NCBI GenBank assembly: GCA_964493785.1
Contig: CAZBPM010000015.1
Coordinates: forward strand, 53,810 to 117,809
Direction of reading: 5' to 3'
DNA: 64,000 nt
From: Hyphomicrobium_A sp964493785
GTDB taxonomy: Bacteria; Pseudomonadota; Alphaproteobacteria; Rhizobiales; Hyphomicrobiaceae
This document shows, piece after piece, positions 16,947-26,448 of the stretch. A model generated the notes under the pieces. The model was not told the origin of the DNA. It saw only the letters and a list, made by a program, of their open reading frames with translations, and ran no database searches. Numbering within the stretch: the stretch's first letter is position 1; the number at the start of each line of letters is the position of its first letter. Both the position numbers and the translations under genes were made by a program.

Positions 16947-17294
16947 CTACTGCGGGCGCCGGTATTCCGAATCTAGCGGCTTGGCGTGCAGATAGTCGTA
17001 GATGCTAGCGATCTCCTCGGCGGAGAACTGGATCTGCGGCATGTATCTGTGCCTGGAGCCGATGCCCTCTGAGAGCTCAACTTCCAATCGCTCGCTCGGA
17101 TAGTTGCCAAGCACCGTGAATAGGTTCGGCGCCTCGGCCAGCGTACTTTTCTCTCCGGCGATGACGGCGTGGCAACGGCCGCAATTACGCTGCAGGATCT
17201 CATTCCCACGACCGACTTCGGCAGCACGGGCAGGGGTGCCACTCACAAGCAGGGCGCAGGTGAAAAACGCGCTTATATTCGTCCAGTGGCGCAT
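16947..17294 (-). CDS. Small periplasmic c-type cytochrome
   Basis: 115 residues. A signal peptide ends at about residue 24 (PARAAE). A single CxxCH haem motif (CGRCH) is followed by a Met axial ligand in RYMPQIQF, and by the class I signature helix (SAEEIASIYDYLHAK). The mature size of about 90 residues fits a mono-haem soluble electron carrier. No oxidase or dehydrogenase partner is adjacent, so its redox partner is unknown. Confidence 0.9.
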   Translation of the reverse strand: MRHWTNISAFFTCALLVSGTPARAAEVGRGNEILQRNCGRCHAVIAGEKSTLAEAPNLFTVLGNYPSERLEVELSEGIGSRHRYMPQIQFSAEEIASIYDYLHAKPLDSEYRRPQ

Positions 17295-17637
17295 CGGTCA
17301 CCAGCTCCTTGATTGGCTACGGGCTCGGGCGGCAATCTCGAGCGCGGGAGGACGTTGCTCCCCCCGCCGGAAAGGCGGCAGGGCCGGATGGGCCGTCCGT
17401 AAGGCTGGTGACGACGTGATGGTCATCGGCGTCATCATGGCCTTCCTTCTATCGATCCGGCATCGAGGAGAACACGCGCGTGTCGCTGCATGTTCGGAGC
17501 TGTGCAACATTTCGTCGAGTTTTGTGACAGCACCGTGTTGCCCTCGTATTCCTGCGGTGAATCGCCCGATACCGCGACGCGATGAGAGGTGGTTCTTGGT
17601 CCGTGTCGGGCACCCGCCGCAGTCAGAGGACATCGCG
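17295..17637. other. Intergenic region between divergent cytochrome and enoyl reductase genes
   Basis: 343 bases. It presumably holds both promoters, but no convincing -35/-10 pair or operator could be picked out. A plus-strand frame is open through it only because of high GC. Confidence 0.5.
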
Positions 17638-18411
17638 ATGCACCCCATTGGGAATCTCAACGGCAAGCGTGGGCTTGTCGTCGGCATCGCCAACGAACAC
17701 AGCATCGCGGCAGGCTGTGCGTCGGCGTTTCATGCAGCGGGTGCCGAGCTCGCAGTCACGTATCTCAATGACAAAGCGCAACCTTTCGTGCGCCCTGTCG
17801 CCGATGGACTTGGTGCCAAGCTCGTTGGGCCCTGCGATGTGCGCATCCCCGGTCAGCTCGAGAGTGTGTTCGCCGATGTAACCAAGGAGTGGGGACAGCT
17901 CGACTTCCTGCTGCATTCCATTGCCTTTGCGTCCCACGACGATTTGCAAACGAGTCTCGTCAACTGCTCAGCGGACGGCTTCGCGCTGGCCATGGACGTG
18001 TCCTGTCACTCATTCATCCGCATGGCCAAGCTGGCCCTACCTCTCATGGCGAACGGCGGCTGCCTGCTGACAGTGAGCTTCTACGGTGCGGATCGCGTGG
18101 TCGAGAACTACAACGTTATGGGGCCTGTTAAGGCGGCGCTCGAATCCAGCGTTAGATACCTCGCCGCCGATCTGGCAGAACGGGGCATTCGCGTTCATGC
18201 CATCTCGACCGGGCCGGTCAAGACGCGGGCAGCATCCGGCATCGACCGGTTCGATGCGCTTCTCGATGAGGTTCGGGAACGCACGCCGACACAGCGACTT
18301 GTTGGAATCGACGAGATCGGGCGTGTCTCGGCTTTCCTCGTGAGTGATGCAGCAAGTCCTTTGACGGGGTCGGTCACCTACGCAGACGGCGGTTTCCACA
18401 TCATGGCCTGA
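17638..18411 (+). CDS. fabI: FabI-type enoyl-[acyl-carrier-protein] reductase
   Basis: Catalyses the NAD(P)H-dependent reduction of trans-2-enoyl-ACP in fatty-acid elongation. 257 residues with the FabI-specific dinucleotide motif GIANEHSIAAG and the catalytic set Y149, Y158 and K165 (Y-x6-K), plus the C-terminal substrate loop and GSVTYADGG. The ATG follows GAGGA at 8 bases. The sequence departs from housekeeping FabI in places (NYNVMGPVK, DVSCHSF), so this may be a second, specialised copy of the kind that can tolerate inhibitors. Confidence 0.88.
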   Translation: MHPIGNLNGKRGLVVGIANEHSIAAGCASAFHAAGAELAVTYLNDKAQPFVRPVADGLGAKLVGPCDVRIPGQLESVFADVTKEWGQLDFLLHSIAFASHDDLQTSLVNCSADGFALAMDVSCHSFIRMAKLALPLMANGGCLLTVSFYGADRVVENYNVMGPVKAALESSVRYLAADLAERGIRVHAISTGPVKTRAASGIDRFDALLDEVRERTPTQRLVGIDEIGRVSAFLVSDAASPLTGSVTYADGGFHIMA

Positions 18412-18495
18412 CTTTGGTTGCCGCGATGATGCCCATGACCGTCAACGTCTGCGCGGAGCTGCTGCAACTCAAGTTCCACGAGTGCTTTGGTGTCG

Positions 18496-19320
18496 TCATG
18501 ATATCGCGCTCTGAATGACATAGCCTCCGGACTTTTCATCCAACTCGAGTTTTAGATAGCCGCGCTTTTGTGCCTCATCGAGCAGCTCATTGAATGAGGC
18601 AAAGCCGTAGAAGGACTCATTAAACCCGGGGTGGCGGCGCTTCAGCGTCTGTTTGACCATCGATCCCCAAAGCCTGGCGGTGCCTCCCCGCTCCGCAAGC
18701 AGCGCGGTCGTGGTCTCAAGCACGAGATCAATTCCCTCCTGCTTTCGATCCTTCGCTGGTTTCGGTGGCGCCTTGGCAGCAGGTGCACCGCGCGTAAGCC
18801 GGCTTTCCTTGCGTGAAGCCGGCACCTCGCGCGCCAAGTCGTCGTAATATATGAACTCGTCGCAATTGCTGATCAGCAGGTCAGACGTCGAGTTCTTGAC
18901 GCCGACGCCGATCACAGTTTTCGCGTTCTCGCGAAGCTTGCTGACCAGCGGCGAGAAATCAGAGTCGCCGGAGATGATGACGAAGGTGTCGATGTGCTCT
19001 TTGGTGTAGCAGAGATCAAGGGCATCAACGACCATGCGTATGTCGGCCGAGTTCTTACCCGATTGGCGGACGTGAGGTATTTCGATGAGCTCGAACGCCG
19101 CTTCGTGCATGGCCTTCTTGTAGCTCTTGTAGCGCTCCCAATCGCAATATGCCTTCTTGACGACGATGCTGCCCTTGACCAGGAGCTTCTGGACGACGAG
19201 CCGCATGTCGAAATCCGCGTACTGGCTGTCGCGCACGCCCAGGGCAATGTTCTCGAAATCGCAGAACAAGGCCAAGTTCCGGTCACCACTTACCGGCGCC
19301 GATTGATCAGATGCCGCCAT
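18496..19320 (-). CDS. NYN-domain protein with C-terminal LOTUS/OST-HTH domain
   Basis: 274 residues. The N-terminal NYN (PIN-like) nuclease fold shows the acidic active-site set: D21 and N24 in LFCDFENIA, the Asp of SADIRMVVDALD and the Asp residues of IISGDSDFSPLV. A charged linker leads to a C-terminal winged OST-HTH/LOTUS domain (about residues 195-270) that binds RNA. Such proteins are predicted RNases acting on structured or non-coding RNA. It converges with fabI and stands alone. Confidence 0.88.
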   Translation of the reverse strand: MAASDQSAPVSGDRNLALFCDFENIALGVRDSQYADFDMRLVVQKLLVKGSIVVKKAYCDWERYKSYKKAMHEAAFELIEIPHVRQSGKNSADIRMVVDALDLCYTKEHIDTFVIISGDSDFSPLVSKLRENAKTVIGVGVKNSTSDLLISNCDEFIYYDDLAREVPASRKESRLTRGAPAAKAPPKPAKDRKQEGIDLVLETTTALLAERGGTARLWGSMVKQTLKRRHPGFNESFYGFASFNELLDEAQKRGYLKLELDEKSGGYVIQSAIS

Positions 19321-19376
19321 GTCGTTTCCTCTTCGATACAGAGCCTAACCTCTGCAACCCGTGAGAGTATAGCGTG

Positions 19377-21119
19377 CTAATTCTTCGACACATTGCCTGG
19401 AGAACTCCGATCCAGCGGCGGCTGAGATTGAGACTGTTCGATCGCGGTGTCGGCCGTCGCGGCATAGCGCACCAGAGGCTTGCCTAGTCCAGCACTCAGC
19501 AAAGTGCGGCGGACAGATTTACGGGCGCCTGCGAAGTAGACCTGCGTGCCGCTACGGTGAAGTTTGTGCACGAACGCCTCGAGCGATTTGGCGGCTGTCG
19601 TATCCACGAACGGCACATCGGTGAAGTCGAGCACGAAGACCTTGGGATGCGTGCCAATGCGGTCGAGAACTGAGCTCACGGCCGCGGTTGCGCCGAAGAA
19701 GAACGCACCACTGATGCGGTAGACCATCGCGCCACCGTTGAAGGTTTGTGGCGTGTAGGCCGTGCGGGCAACTCCAGTCGCGTCAGCCTCATCTTGGGCG
19801 ATCATCGAACCGCCACCTTCGACCTCGACGGCCTCGGCCATGCGGTGCAGGAAGAGAAACGCGCCAAGAGTGACGCCGACAGCAATGGCGATCGTCAGGT
19901 CCTCGAATATCGTGAGCAGGAACGTAGCCATGAGGACGGTCGCATCGCCCCACGATGTGCGGAGCAGACTTGCGAACTCTTCTTTCTCGGCCATGTTCCA
20001 GGCGACCACCGCCAGAACGCCGCCGAGGCTGGCCAGCGGGATGTACGCGGCAATCGGTGCGGCGACGAGCAAGAAGAGCAGGATATAGACGGCATGGAGC
20101 ATGCCGGCGATGGGGGTTCGCGCGCCTGCACGTACGTTAGTCGCGGTGCGGGCAATGGTTCCGGTGGCGCACATGCCGCCGAACATGACCGAGGCAATGT
20201 TGGCGGCCCCTTGCGCGACAAGCTCGCAGTTGGAACGATGTTTGCGGCCCGACATGCCGTCCGCGACCACCGCCGAGAGCAGGCTTTCAATTGAACCCAA
20301 GAGAGCGATAGCAATCGCGTCAGGCAAAACGGCCCTCATCTTGGCCAGATCGAGACTCGGCAACGATGGCAGCGGTAACGTGCGCGGCACTTCGCCGAAT
20401 TTGGAACCAATGGTTGCCACGTCTAGGTTCAGGACAGTCGCTAGCGCTGCGGTCACGCCAACCGCGATCAGCATTCCGGGCCACCGGGGGCGCAGACGGC
20501 GAAGAGCGTAGATTGTGGTGATGGCAATCAGCGAAAGGGCAACGGTCGTGGGCTTCAGTGTACCGAGGCTCGTCCAGACCGCATCGAGTTTGGGAATTAG
20601 TGCAGCTGGCTCGTGCGCTATGTCGAGCCCGAGCAGTTCCTTCAGCTGGCTCGCGAAAATGATTACTGCGATCCCTGCCGTGAAGCCCACCGTCACTGGC
20701 AAAGGGATGTACTTGATGTAGGTGCCAAGCCTCAAGAATCCCGCCGCCAGCATCATAAAGCCAGCCATGATCGTTGCCAGAACTAACCCTTCGTAGCCGT
20801 GACGTTCGACGATGGTGGCAATTAGAACGATGAACGCCCCTGCCGGTCCGCCGATCTGAAAACGGCTCCCCCCAAGTGCGGATATGAGAAAGCCGCCGAC
20901 GATGGCGGTAAACAGACCTTTGTCGGGAGATAAGCCCGAGCCGATGGCAATTGCCATCGACAGCGGTAGCGCAACGATCGCTACCGTGAGGCCCGCCAGT
21001 GCGTCGGCCCGGAAATCCGCAGCGGAGTAGCCTTGGCGCAGCAGGCTCACCAGCTTGGGCGTGAACAGTTCGGCGAACGTGGGTTTGGGGCGTCGTCTGG
21101 TTGCGGTACTTGCCGACAT
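19377..21119 (-). CDS. SulP-family anion permease with STAS domain
   Basis: 580 residues. The transmembrane core begins with ADALAGLTVAIVALPLSMAIAIGSGL, the conserved SulP entry helix, and has 12-14 segments. A cytoplasmic STAS domain follows (about residues 455-555, with FVLDFTDVPFVDTTAAKSL). Substrate could be sulfate, bicarbonate or another anion. It is followed on the same strand's upstream side by a small XRE regulator, an arrangement that suggests local control. Confidence 0.92.
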   Translation of the reverse strand: MSASTATRRRPKPTFAELFTPKLVSLLRQGYSAADFRADALAGLTVAIVALPLSMAIAIGSGLSPDKGLFTAIVGGFLISALGGSRFQIGGPAGAFIVLIATIVERHGYEGLVLATIMAGFMMLAAGFLRLGTYIKYIPLPVTVGFTAGIAVIIFASQLKELLGLDIAHEPAALIPKLDAVWTSLGTLKPTTVALSLIAITTIYALRRLRPRWPGMLIAVGVTAALATVLNLDVATIGSKFGEVPRTLPLPSLPSLDLAKMRAVLPDAIAIALLGSIESLLSAVVADGMSGRKHRSNCELVAQGAANIASVMFGGMCATGTIARTATNVRAGARTPIAGMLHAVYILLFLLVAAPIAAYIPLASLGGVLAVVAWNMAEKEEFASLLRTSWGDATVLMATFLLTIFEDLTIAIAVGVTLGAFLFLHRMAEAVEVEGGGSMIAQDEADATGVARTAYTPQTFNGGAMVYRISGAFFFGATAAVSSVLDRIGTHPKVFVLDFTDVPFVDTTAAKSLEAFVHKLHRSGTQVYFAGARKSVRRTLLSAGLGKPLVRYAATADTAIEQSQSQPPLDRSSPGNVSKN

Positions 21120-21190
21120 AGATCCGTCTCCTTGTTACGGGAGCGGCGGGATCGTCGGCATCGGTCGGCGGTCGCCGTCGCAGGTCGGTT

Positions 21191-21481
21191 TTACTTTTTG
21201 GTACTGCGGGGATGTTTGCTGCTCTTCACCGCGGCGCCGACCTTGAAGCGCACACCCCGTCCCGACCCGGCGCTGGGCGTGTTCTCCGCGATCAGCTCGA
21301 CTCCTGAACGTTCAAAGGCCGCGATCACCTTCAGCAAAGTGTCGACGACACCCCGCACATTGCCGTCGCTCGCCTCCATGCGCTGGATGGTTGGCAGCGA
21401 CACACCGGCCAAATCCGCCAGTGCCTGCTGGTCGAGTCCGAGCAAGGCTCGCGCCGCCCTCATCTGTGCCGCCGTGATCAT
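21191..21481 (-). CDS. Small XRE-family transcriptional regulator
   Basis: 96 residues. A helix-turn-helix domain at residues 5-60 (QQALADLAGVSLPTIQRME) is followed by a short beta-like segment (GVELIAEN) and a basic tail. Proteins of this layout often sit beside SulP or other transporter genes. A 14-bp direct repeat lies just upstream of its start and is a good operator candidate for autoregulation, possibly covering the SulP gene 71 bases downstream. Confidence 0.85.
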   Translation of the reverse strand: MITAAQMRAARALLGLDQQALADLAGVSLPTIQRMEASDGNVRGVVDTLLKVIAAFERSGVELIAENTPSAGSGRGVRFKVGAAVKSSKHPRSTKK

Positions 21482-21507
21482 TGGCGCATGCCCTAGCTAC
21501 GATATTA

Positions 21508-21542
21508 CATGTATCAGACATTTAAAGTCATGTATAAGACAT
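21508..21542. promoter_or_regulatory. 14-bp direct repeat with 21-bp period upstream of the XRE gene
   Basis: CATGTATCAGACAT (21508-21521) and CATGTATAAGACAT (21529-21542) differ at one base and start exactly 21 bp, two helical turns, apart. They lie 27-61 bases upstream of the XRE start codon, as expected of an operator bound by two dimers on one DNA face. Confidence 0.6.
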
Positions 21543-21772
21543 GAATAAGCCGGCCGGGTAAGATCAATTGGAGGCGCGGCGTAAGATCGCTCGCGATATG
21601 CGACTCGCAAAGCCCGCAAGGTGTGATCGGAAGCGCAGTCGTCGGTGCAGTACTGGTGCCGAGAGCGCAGGCCCGCAATAAGACCCGTTGATTGACGAGG
21701 CGCACGCTTTCTGTTCTGGTCTGCCCCCTTCATAGGAGAGGTCCGGCTCGCAGCCGCCGGCCTGCGAGGCCA

Positions 21773-23068
21773 GTGTTCGAAATACTCACCGTCGTCTTTC
21801 TTGTCGCTCTGAACGGCGTCTTCGCGCTGTCGGAGCTTGCGGTGGTTTCGTCACGCCGCTCCAAACTCAAGGCGATGGCCAAGGCAGGCTACAAGGGTGC
21901 ACGCAGTGCGCTCGCGCTTGCCGACGACCCCGGGCGTTTCCTTTCGACGGTGCAGATCGGAATCACGCTCGTTGGCGTGCTGGCCGGTGCATTTTCCGGT
22001 GCGACGCTCGGCGTGGCGCTCGAGAAGTACCTGATCGAGAGCGGCGTTTCGAAGGACGTCGCCGAGGTGCTCGGCCTGGGCATCGTAATCGTTGCGATCA
22101 CCTATCTGTCGCTCATCATCGGCGAGCTCGTTCCAAAGAATATCGCGCTGCGCAACGCAGAAGGCATTGCCTGCATGGTGGCGCCTATGATGACGTATCT
22201 GGCACGCCTGGCGTCGCCGCTGGTGTGGCTGCTCGATAGCTCGACCAAGCTCGTGCTGCGTCTTACCGGAGAGGCGCCGCCTACAGCGAGCATCACTGAA
22301 GAAGAGATCAAGGCGCTAGTGGGGGAGGCGGAGTCCGCCGGCGTGCTGGAGAGCGGCGAGCGCGAGATGATTTCCGGCGTGCTGCGGCTTGGAGACCGTG
22401 CGGTTCTCGGCATCATGACGCCGCGGACCGAAGTCGAGTGGCTGGACCTCAATGCGAGTGAAGCGGAGATACGCGCCAAGCTGGTCAGCACAGGGCATTC
22501 GCGGCTGCCGGTCGGAGAAGGTTCGGCGGACGCGATGATCGGCGTGCTGCAGACACGCGCGATCCTCGCAGCGCTGCTTTCGGGCCAGCCGCTCGACGTT
22601 CGAGCACACGTCGCGGAGGCGCCGATCATTCCAGAAACGATGGACGCGCTCGATGTGCTGAAGGTGCTGCGGGACGCCGCTGTTCCGATGGCGCTCATTC
22701 ACGATGAGTACGGGAAGTTCGAAGGCCTCGTCACGCCGAACGACATCCTCGAAGCGATTGCCGGCGTGTTCCAGTCCGATCTCGAAGGGCGTGAGCCTTA
22801 TGCCGTCGAGCGCGAGGACGGTTCATGGCTACTTGCCGGTTCCATGCCGGCGGACGAGATGGCGGACGTGCTCGACATCACGCTTCCGGACGACCGCGAC
22901 TACCATACGGTTGCGGGATTCGTGCTGGCGCTCCTGCATCATATTCCGGCGACGGGCGAAGTGACGGAAGCACTCGGATGGCGGTTCGAGGTCGTCGATC
23001 TCGATGGGCGGCGTATCGACAAGGTGCTGGCCACCCGTCCGCTACCTCTGCGGCGGCGCCTGTCGTGA
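21773..23068 (+). CDS. CNNM/CorC-family (HlyC/CorC) membrane protein
   Basis: About 431 residues from GTG 21773, which places the first hydrophobic helix at the N-terminus; the frame is open upstream to 21692. An N-terminal DUF21 (CNNM) membrane domain carries the conserved DDPGRFLSTVQIGITLVGVLAGAFSG. A CBS pair (GIMTPRTEVEWLD, GVLQTRAIL) and a C-terminal CorC_HlyC domain (ADEMADVLDI to the end) follow. Family members take part in Mg2+ or Co2+ efflux and homeostasis. The gene is monocistronic. Confidence 0.9.
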   Translation: MFEILTVVFLVALNGVFALSELAVVSSRRSKLKAMAKAGYKGARSALALADDPGRFLSTVQIGITLVGVLAGAFSGATLGVALEKYLIESGVSKDVAEVLGLGIVIVAITYLSLIIGELVPKNIALRNAEGIACMVAPMMTYLARLASPLVWLLDSSTKLVLRLTGEAPPTASITEEEIKALVGEAESAGVLESGEREMISGVLRLGDRAVLGIMTPRTEVEWLDLNASEAEIRAKLVSTGHSRLPVGEGSADAMIGVLQTRAILAALLSGQPLDVRAHVAEAPIIPETMDALDVLKVLRDAAVPMALIHDEYGKFEGLVTPNDILEAIAGVFQSDLEGREPYAVEREDGSWLLAGSMPADEMADVLDITLPDDRDYHTVAGFVLALLHHIPATGEVTEALGWRFEVVDLDGRRIDKVLATRPLPLRRRLS

Positions 23069-23160
23069 CCACGACCTGAAACATCGCATCGCACCTAAGC
23101 ATGTCGGGCACGCGCATGCTTTCCATGTGCGTGCCCGACGATGTTTCTGGGCTCGTAGCC

Positions 23161-24906
23161 TCAGTGGAATAGAACGAGAGCCTTTTCGATCGTGTTCCAC
23201 ACGCCCCATGCTAGCGGGATGACAACCAGTAGCCAGAAGACCGCGGCCTTGAGGTCGAGCCCGCCCTTGCCGATGCCGAAGGACCCTGTCGTAGGCTGGA
23301 GCGTAGCCGTAGTGGACACTAGCTTGGCCTGCTCGGCTGCGACTGCGGCCTCGCTCATGTGCCACTTGGGGTCAACGGGCCTCACGAGAAGGTTGGCGAT
23401 GAAGCCGACGACGAGAAGGCCGGCCAACGTATAGAAGATGGGGCCGTAGATCTGGTCTGGCGGAATGCCGGCGGCCTGACGGGTGTCGTGCATGTAGTTG
23501 ACGATCACGGGGCCGACGATGCCGGCCGTCGACCACGCGGTCAGCAGACGGCCGTGGATGGCGCCGACGAACTGTGTGCCGAACATATCGGCGAGGTAGG
23601 CTGGGATAGTTGCGAAACCGCCACCGTACATGGAGGCGATGATGCAGAACGACCCCACGAAGAGCGCGAGTATCTTCCAGTCCGCGGCGAACGAGGCGAG
23701 CACGTAGAGGGCCGCGCCGAGTACGAAGAAGATGAAGTATGTCTGCTTGCGCCCGAGCTTGTCGGACGAGGATGCCCAGGCAAAGCGGCCGAAGATGTTG
23801 AAGAGCGAGATGAGGCCGACGAAGCCTGCACCGACGCCGGCTGCTTTGGCAGCAAGCGCTACGTTCTCCTTGAGTTGGGCATAGCCGACGGCCTGGTCGC
23901 CCGCGAGCGCTCCGCCGAACGTCTCCTGCAACATGGGCGAGGCGGCGCCGATGATGCCGATGCCAGCCGACACATTCATGCAGAGCACCAGCCACAGAAG
24001 CCAGAACTGGGGCGTCTTGTGCGCGTTCTCGAGGTGGACGTTGGCGTTCGTGATCATCCTGTTCGACGCCGGCGGTGGCGTCCAGCCTTCAGGTTTCCAG
24101 CCCGCAGGAGGGAGGCGATAGCCAAATGCGCCGATAAGCATGAAGGCGAAGTAGAGCGCCGCCATGGTGACGTAAGTCTCCCAGACGCCGGGATTGGTGT
24201 CAGTGCGGAAATTGCTCATCAGGATGGTGGCGAGAGGCGAGCCGATCATGGCGCCGCCGCCGAAGCCCATGATGGCCATGCCCGTGGCCATGCCGCGGCG
24301 ATCGGGGAACCACTTGATGAGGGTTGAGACGGGCGAGATATAGCCGAGGCCCAATCCGATGCCACCGATGACGCCGGCTCCAAGCCACATCAGCCAAAGC
24401 TGGTGGATGTAGACGCCAAGCGCTGCGATCAGCAGCCCGCCGCACCAGCACAGCGCGGAGACGAGGCCTGCCTTGCGCGGGCCGGCGCGCTCTAGCCATC
24501 CTCCCCAGATCGCAGCCGAGACACCGAGAAGGACGAAGAAAAAGGTATACATCCAGCCGAGGTCGAACTGGCTCCAGTTGCAGTCGGTCGCGGTGAGGGC
24601 CCTCAGCGTGCCGAGCGACTTTTCGGCAAAGGTCACCGCACCGGCGGAGCATTCGGGCAGCGGCTTTGCGTCCGCGCCGATGAGTGCACCCTGCAGGGGC
24701 TTCCAGAACACCGAGAAGCCGTAAGCCATTCCGATGCAGAGATGAATGCAGAGTGCTGCCGGCGGCACCATCCAGCGGTTAAACCCCGGCTTGGCAATGA
24801 TGCGCTCTCGCGAGAGCACAGGTGGCTCGGCCGCGGCCGTGCTTGCAACAGTAGCCATAGTGACGTTCCCTTCCCCGTTCGCTTTTGCGGGCGGTTTGTC
24901 CGTCAT
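23161..24906 (-). CDS. OFA-family MFS transporter (oxalate/formate antiporter-like)
   Basis: 581 residues with twelve membrane helices. The opening block (FNRWMVPPAALCIHLCIGMAYGFSVFW), the loop WFPDRRGMATGMAIMGFGGGAM and GRFAWASSSDKLGRK are characteristic of OFA transporters. An extra 50-residue periplasmic insertion with paired Cys (PECSAGAV, TATDCNWSQ) follows helix 1, and the C-terminus is extended by one hydrophobic segment. In methylotrophs and rhizobia these carry oxalate, formate or other small acids; the substrate here is unknown. The start could also be the Met 16 residues in. Confidence 0.9.
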   Translation of the reverse strand: MTDKPPAKANGEGNVTMATVASTAAAEPPVLSRERIIAKPGFNRWMVPPAALCIHLCIGMAYGFSVFWKPLQGALIGADAKPLPECSAGAVTFAEKSLGTLRALTATDCNWSQFDLGWMYTFFFVLLGVSAAIWGGWLERAGPRKAGLVSALCWCGGLLIAALGVYIHQLWLMWLGAGVIGGIGLGLGYISPVSTLIKWFPDRRGMATGMAIMGFGGGAMIGSPLATILMSNFRTDTNPGVWETYVTMAALYFAFMLIGAFGYRLPPAGWKPEGWTPPPASNRMITNANVHLENAHKTPQFWLLWLVLCMNVSAGIGIIGAASPMLQETFGGALAGDQAVGYAQLKENVALAAKAAGVGAGFVGLISLFNIFGRFAWASSSDKLGRKQTYFIFFVLGAALYVLASFAADWKILALFVGSFCIIASMYGGGFATIPAYLADMFGTQFVGAIHGRLLTAWSTAGIVGPVIVNYMHDTRQAAGIPPDQIYGPIFYTLAGLLVVGFIANLLVRPVDPKWHMSEAAVAAEQAKLVSTTATLQPTTGSFGIGKGGLDLKAAVFWLLVVIPLAWGVWNTIEKALVLFH

Positions 24907-25062
24907 TGCGGCCGCCTCTTACTCCTTTCATTGCATGGGTTTGGCGTCACGATCAACGTGGTGTTCGCTGGTGACGGACGCTGGCGACGGGGAGCGTTGG
25001 CAAAACAAAGCAGGCGAGGATGGCCTCGCCTGCTCGAAATGTGGGCAATGGTTTGCCGGCGG

Positions 25063-25626
25063 TCAGGCGGCCCGGTCGGCACCCGTTATTTCGGCGCCAT
25101 GATGGCCATGGACGCCAAAGGGGATGCACTCGGTCGCGATGCGGTTGGGGCCCATGAGTTCGAGTGCCGCCAGCATGCGTCCGTTGCGACGGAGGAACTT
25201 GTCAGCCAGCGATACGAAACGCCGGTTGGGGACGGCGGTGTCGGATGCCCTGCGGAGTGCCTGGGCGATCGATGCTTCGGGGGCGGAGGGGTTGAGGGTG
25301 CACAGCGTGATGAACGCGGCGGCCGTCGACCTGCTCAGGCCGGCATAGCAATGGATCAGGAGGGGGGCGTCGCCGTTCCAGCCCTGCACAAATTCGATGA
25401 GTTGGCGAACGTGCTCCAAGCCCGGTGCGCTGGCACCCTCCAGGTCATCGACGATGTCGTGCATGTCGAGCTTGAGGTGCCGGTCACGTGCGAAGCCCGA
25501 AGGAGTGGCCGGTGCGAGATCGGCATTGATCGCGCTGACGAGGTGGCTGGCGCCGGTGCGCTGCAACACCTCGGGGATGTGCCTCAGTGCGCAGACGTGG
25601 ACCGAGGCGGAAGTTTTTTCGGTCAT
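25063..25626 (-). CDS. Tyrosine/dual-specificity-type protein phosphatase
   Basis: 187 residues. The P-loop signature HCYAGLSRST (HCxxGxxRS; nucleophile C93, R99) and an upstream Asp-rich loop (LKLDMHDIVDDLEG) mark a cysteine phosphatase of the kind annotated as protein tyrosine phosphatase in alphaproteobacteria. The start at 25626 is preferred over 25677 because it puts the first beta strand (VHVCALRHIPEV) near the N-terminus. Physiological substrates are unknown. Confidence 0.85.
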   Translation of the reverse strand: MTEKTSASVHVCALRHIPEVLQRTGASHLVSAINADLAPATPSGFARDRHLKLDMHDIVDDLEGASAPGLEHVRQLIEFVQGWNGDAPLLIHCYAGLSRSTAAAFITLCTLNPSAPEASIAQALRRASDTAVPNRRFVSLADKFLRRNGRMLAALELMGPNRIATECIPFGVHGHHGAEITGADRAA

Positions 25627-25767
25627 GATCGAATCTTTCGGCTGCGATGCATTGGCGTGGGTTTGCCAGCCAACCATGACCGTTTCAAGAAGGCGGCCCG
25701 TTGAGCATAAAAGGGGGGCTGCCGTCAGATATGCTTGTTCCGGTCATTTGTGGGGCAGGGCTTCGGC

Positions 25768-26448
25768 CTAGCCATTCAAATGGGTATCGAGGAAGGAGCG
25801 GAGCTGACGGATAGCGGCGATGGGCTCGAACTTCTTCAGGATCATGGCGCGGACGAACACGCCGTCCAGGTAGGTCGAGATGAATGTAGCGGTCTCGTCG
25901 ACGTCGACCTTCCGGAACTCGCCGGCAGCGATTCCCGCTGCGAGCGTCTGTCGCAGAACCTCGCGTTCGTCGTCGTAGAAGCGGTGTATGGCCTTGTCGA
26001 GCCCGGCCTTGCGTTTGCCCGTCTTCGCATAGTCGAGCGAGAGCATGATCAGCTTGGCGATCGCGTCGTATTGGAGGACATGGGTGTCGAGCCATCCGTA
26101 GATGATATCACGCGGACGTTCGAGGCCTTGTCGTGAGATTCTGAATTGCTCGAACGCGCGGTCGACGGCGAGCGTGAGGGCGTGACGGAACAGCTCTTCC
26201 TTGCTGCCGAAGTAGTAGTAGATCATCGCCGAGTTGAAGCCGGTGGCATCAGCGATGTCTTTTGTCGTCACCGACGAGAAGCCTCGCCCGGCGAAAAGCT
26301 CAAGGGCCGCCTCGCGTATGCGCAGCTCTGCGTCGGGGGTTGCCACGGTGAGCTTTGGTCGGCCGACCCCGGAGGGGCGCTTTCTCCCAGCGGATCGGAC
26401 CGCGCCTTTGCGGCCGGGCTGATGGGGTTTCTTCTCGTTGCTCGCCAT
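25768..26448 (-). CDS. TetR/AcrR-family transcriptional regulator
   Basis: 226 residues from the ATG preceded by GAGGAA. A basic Pro/Gly/Lys-rich N-terminal extension of about 35 residues precedes the TetR helix-turn-helix (IREAALELFAGRGFSSVTTKDIADATGFNSAMIYYYFGSKEELF, read here in pieces) and an all-helical ligand domain. No divergent transporter is adjacent except the nearby phosphatase and OFA genes on the same strand, so the regulon cannot be named. Confidence 0.9.
   Translation of the reverse strand: MASNEKKPHQPGRKGAVRSAGRKRPSGVGRPKLTVATPDAELRIREAALELFAGRGFSSVTTKDIADATGFNSAMIYYYFGSKEELFRHALTLAVDRAFEQFRISRQGLERPRDIIYGWLDTHVLQYDAIAKLIMLSLDYAKTGKRKAGLDKAIHRFYDDEREVLRQTLAAGIAAGEFRKVDVDETATFISTYLDGVFVRAMILKKFEPIAAIRQLRSFLDTHLNG

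Noticed and set aside
17104..17637. Long upstream extension of the fabI reading frame
   Set aside because: The enoyl reductase fold begins at 17638 behind a ribosome binding site; upstream residues match nothing and overlap the cytochrome gene.
23359..24327. 322-codon plus-strand frame opposite the OFA transporter
   Set aside because: Mirror frame of a well-supported membrane protein; composition is Asp/Glu/Arg noise.
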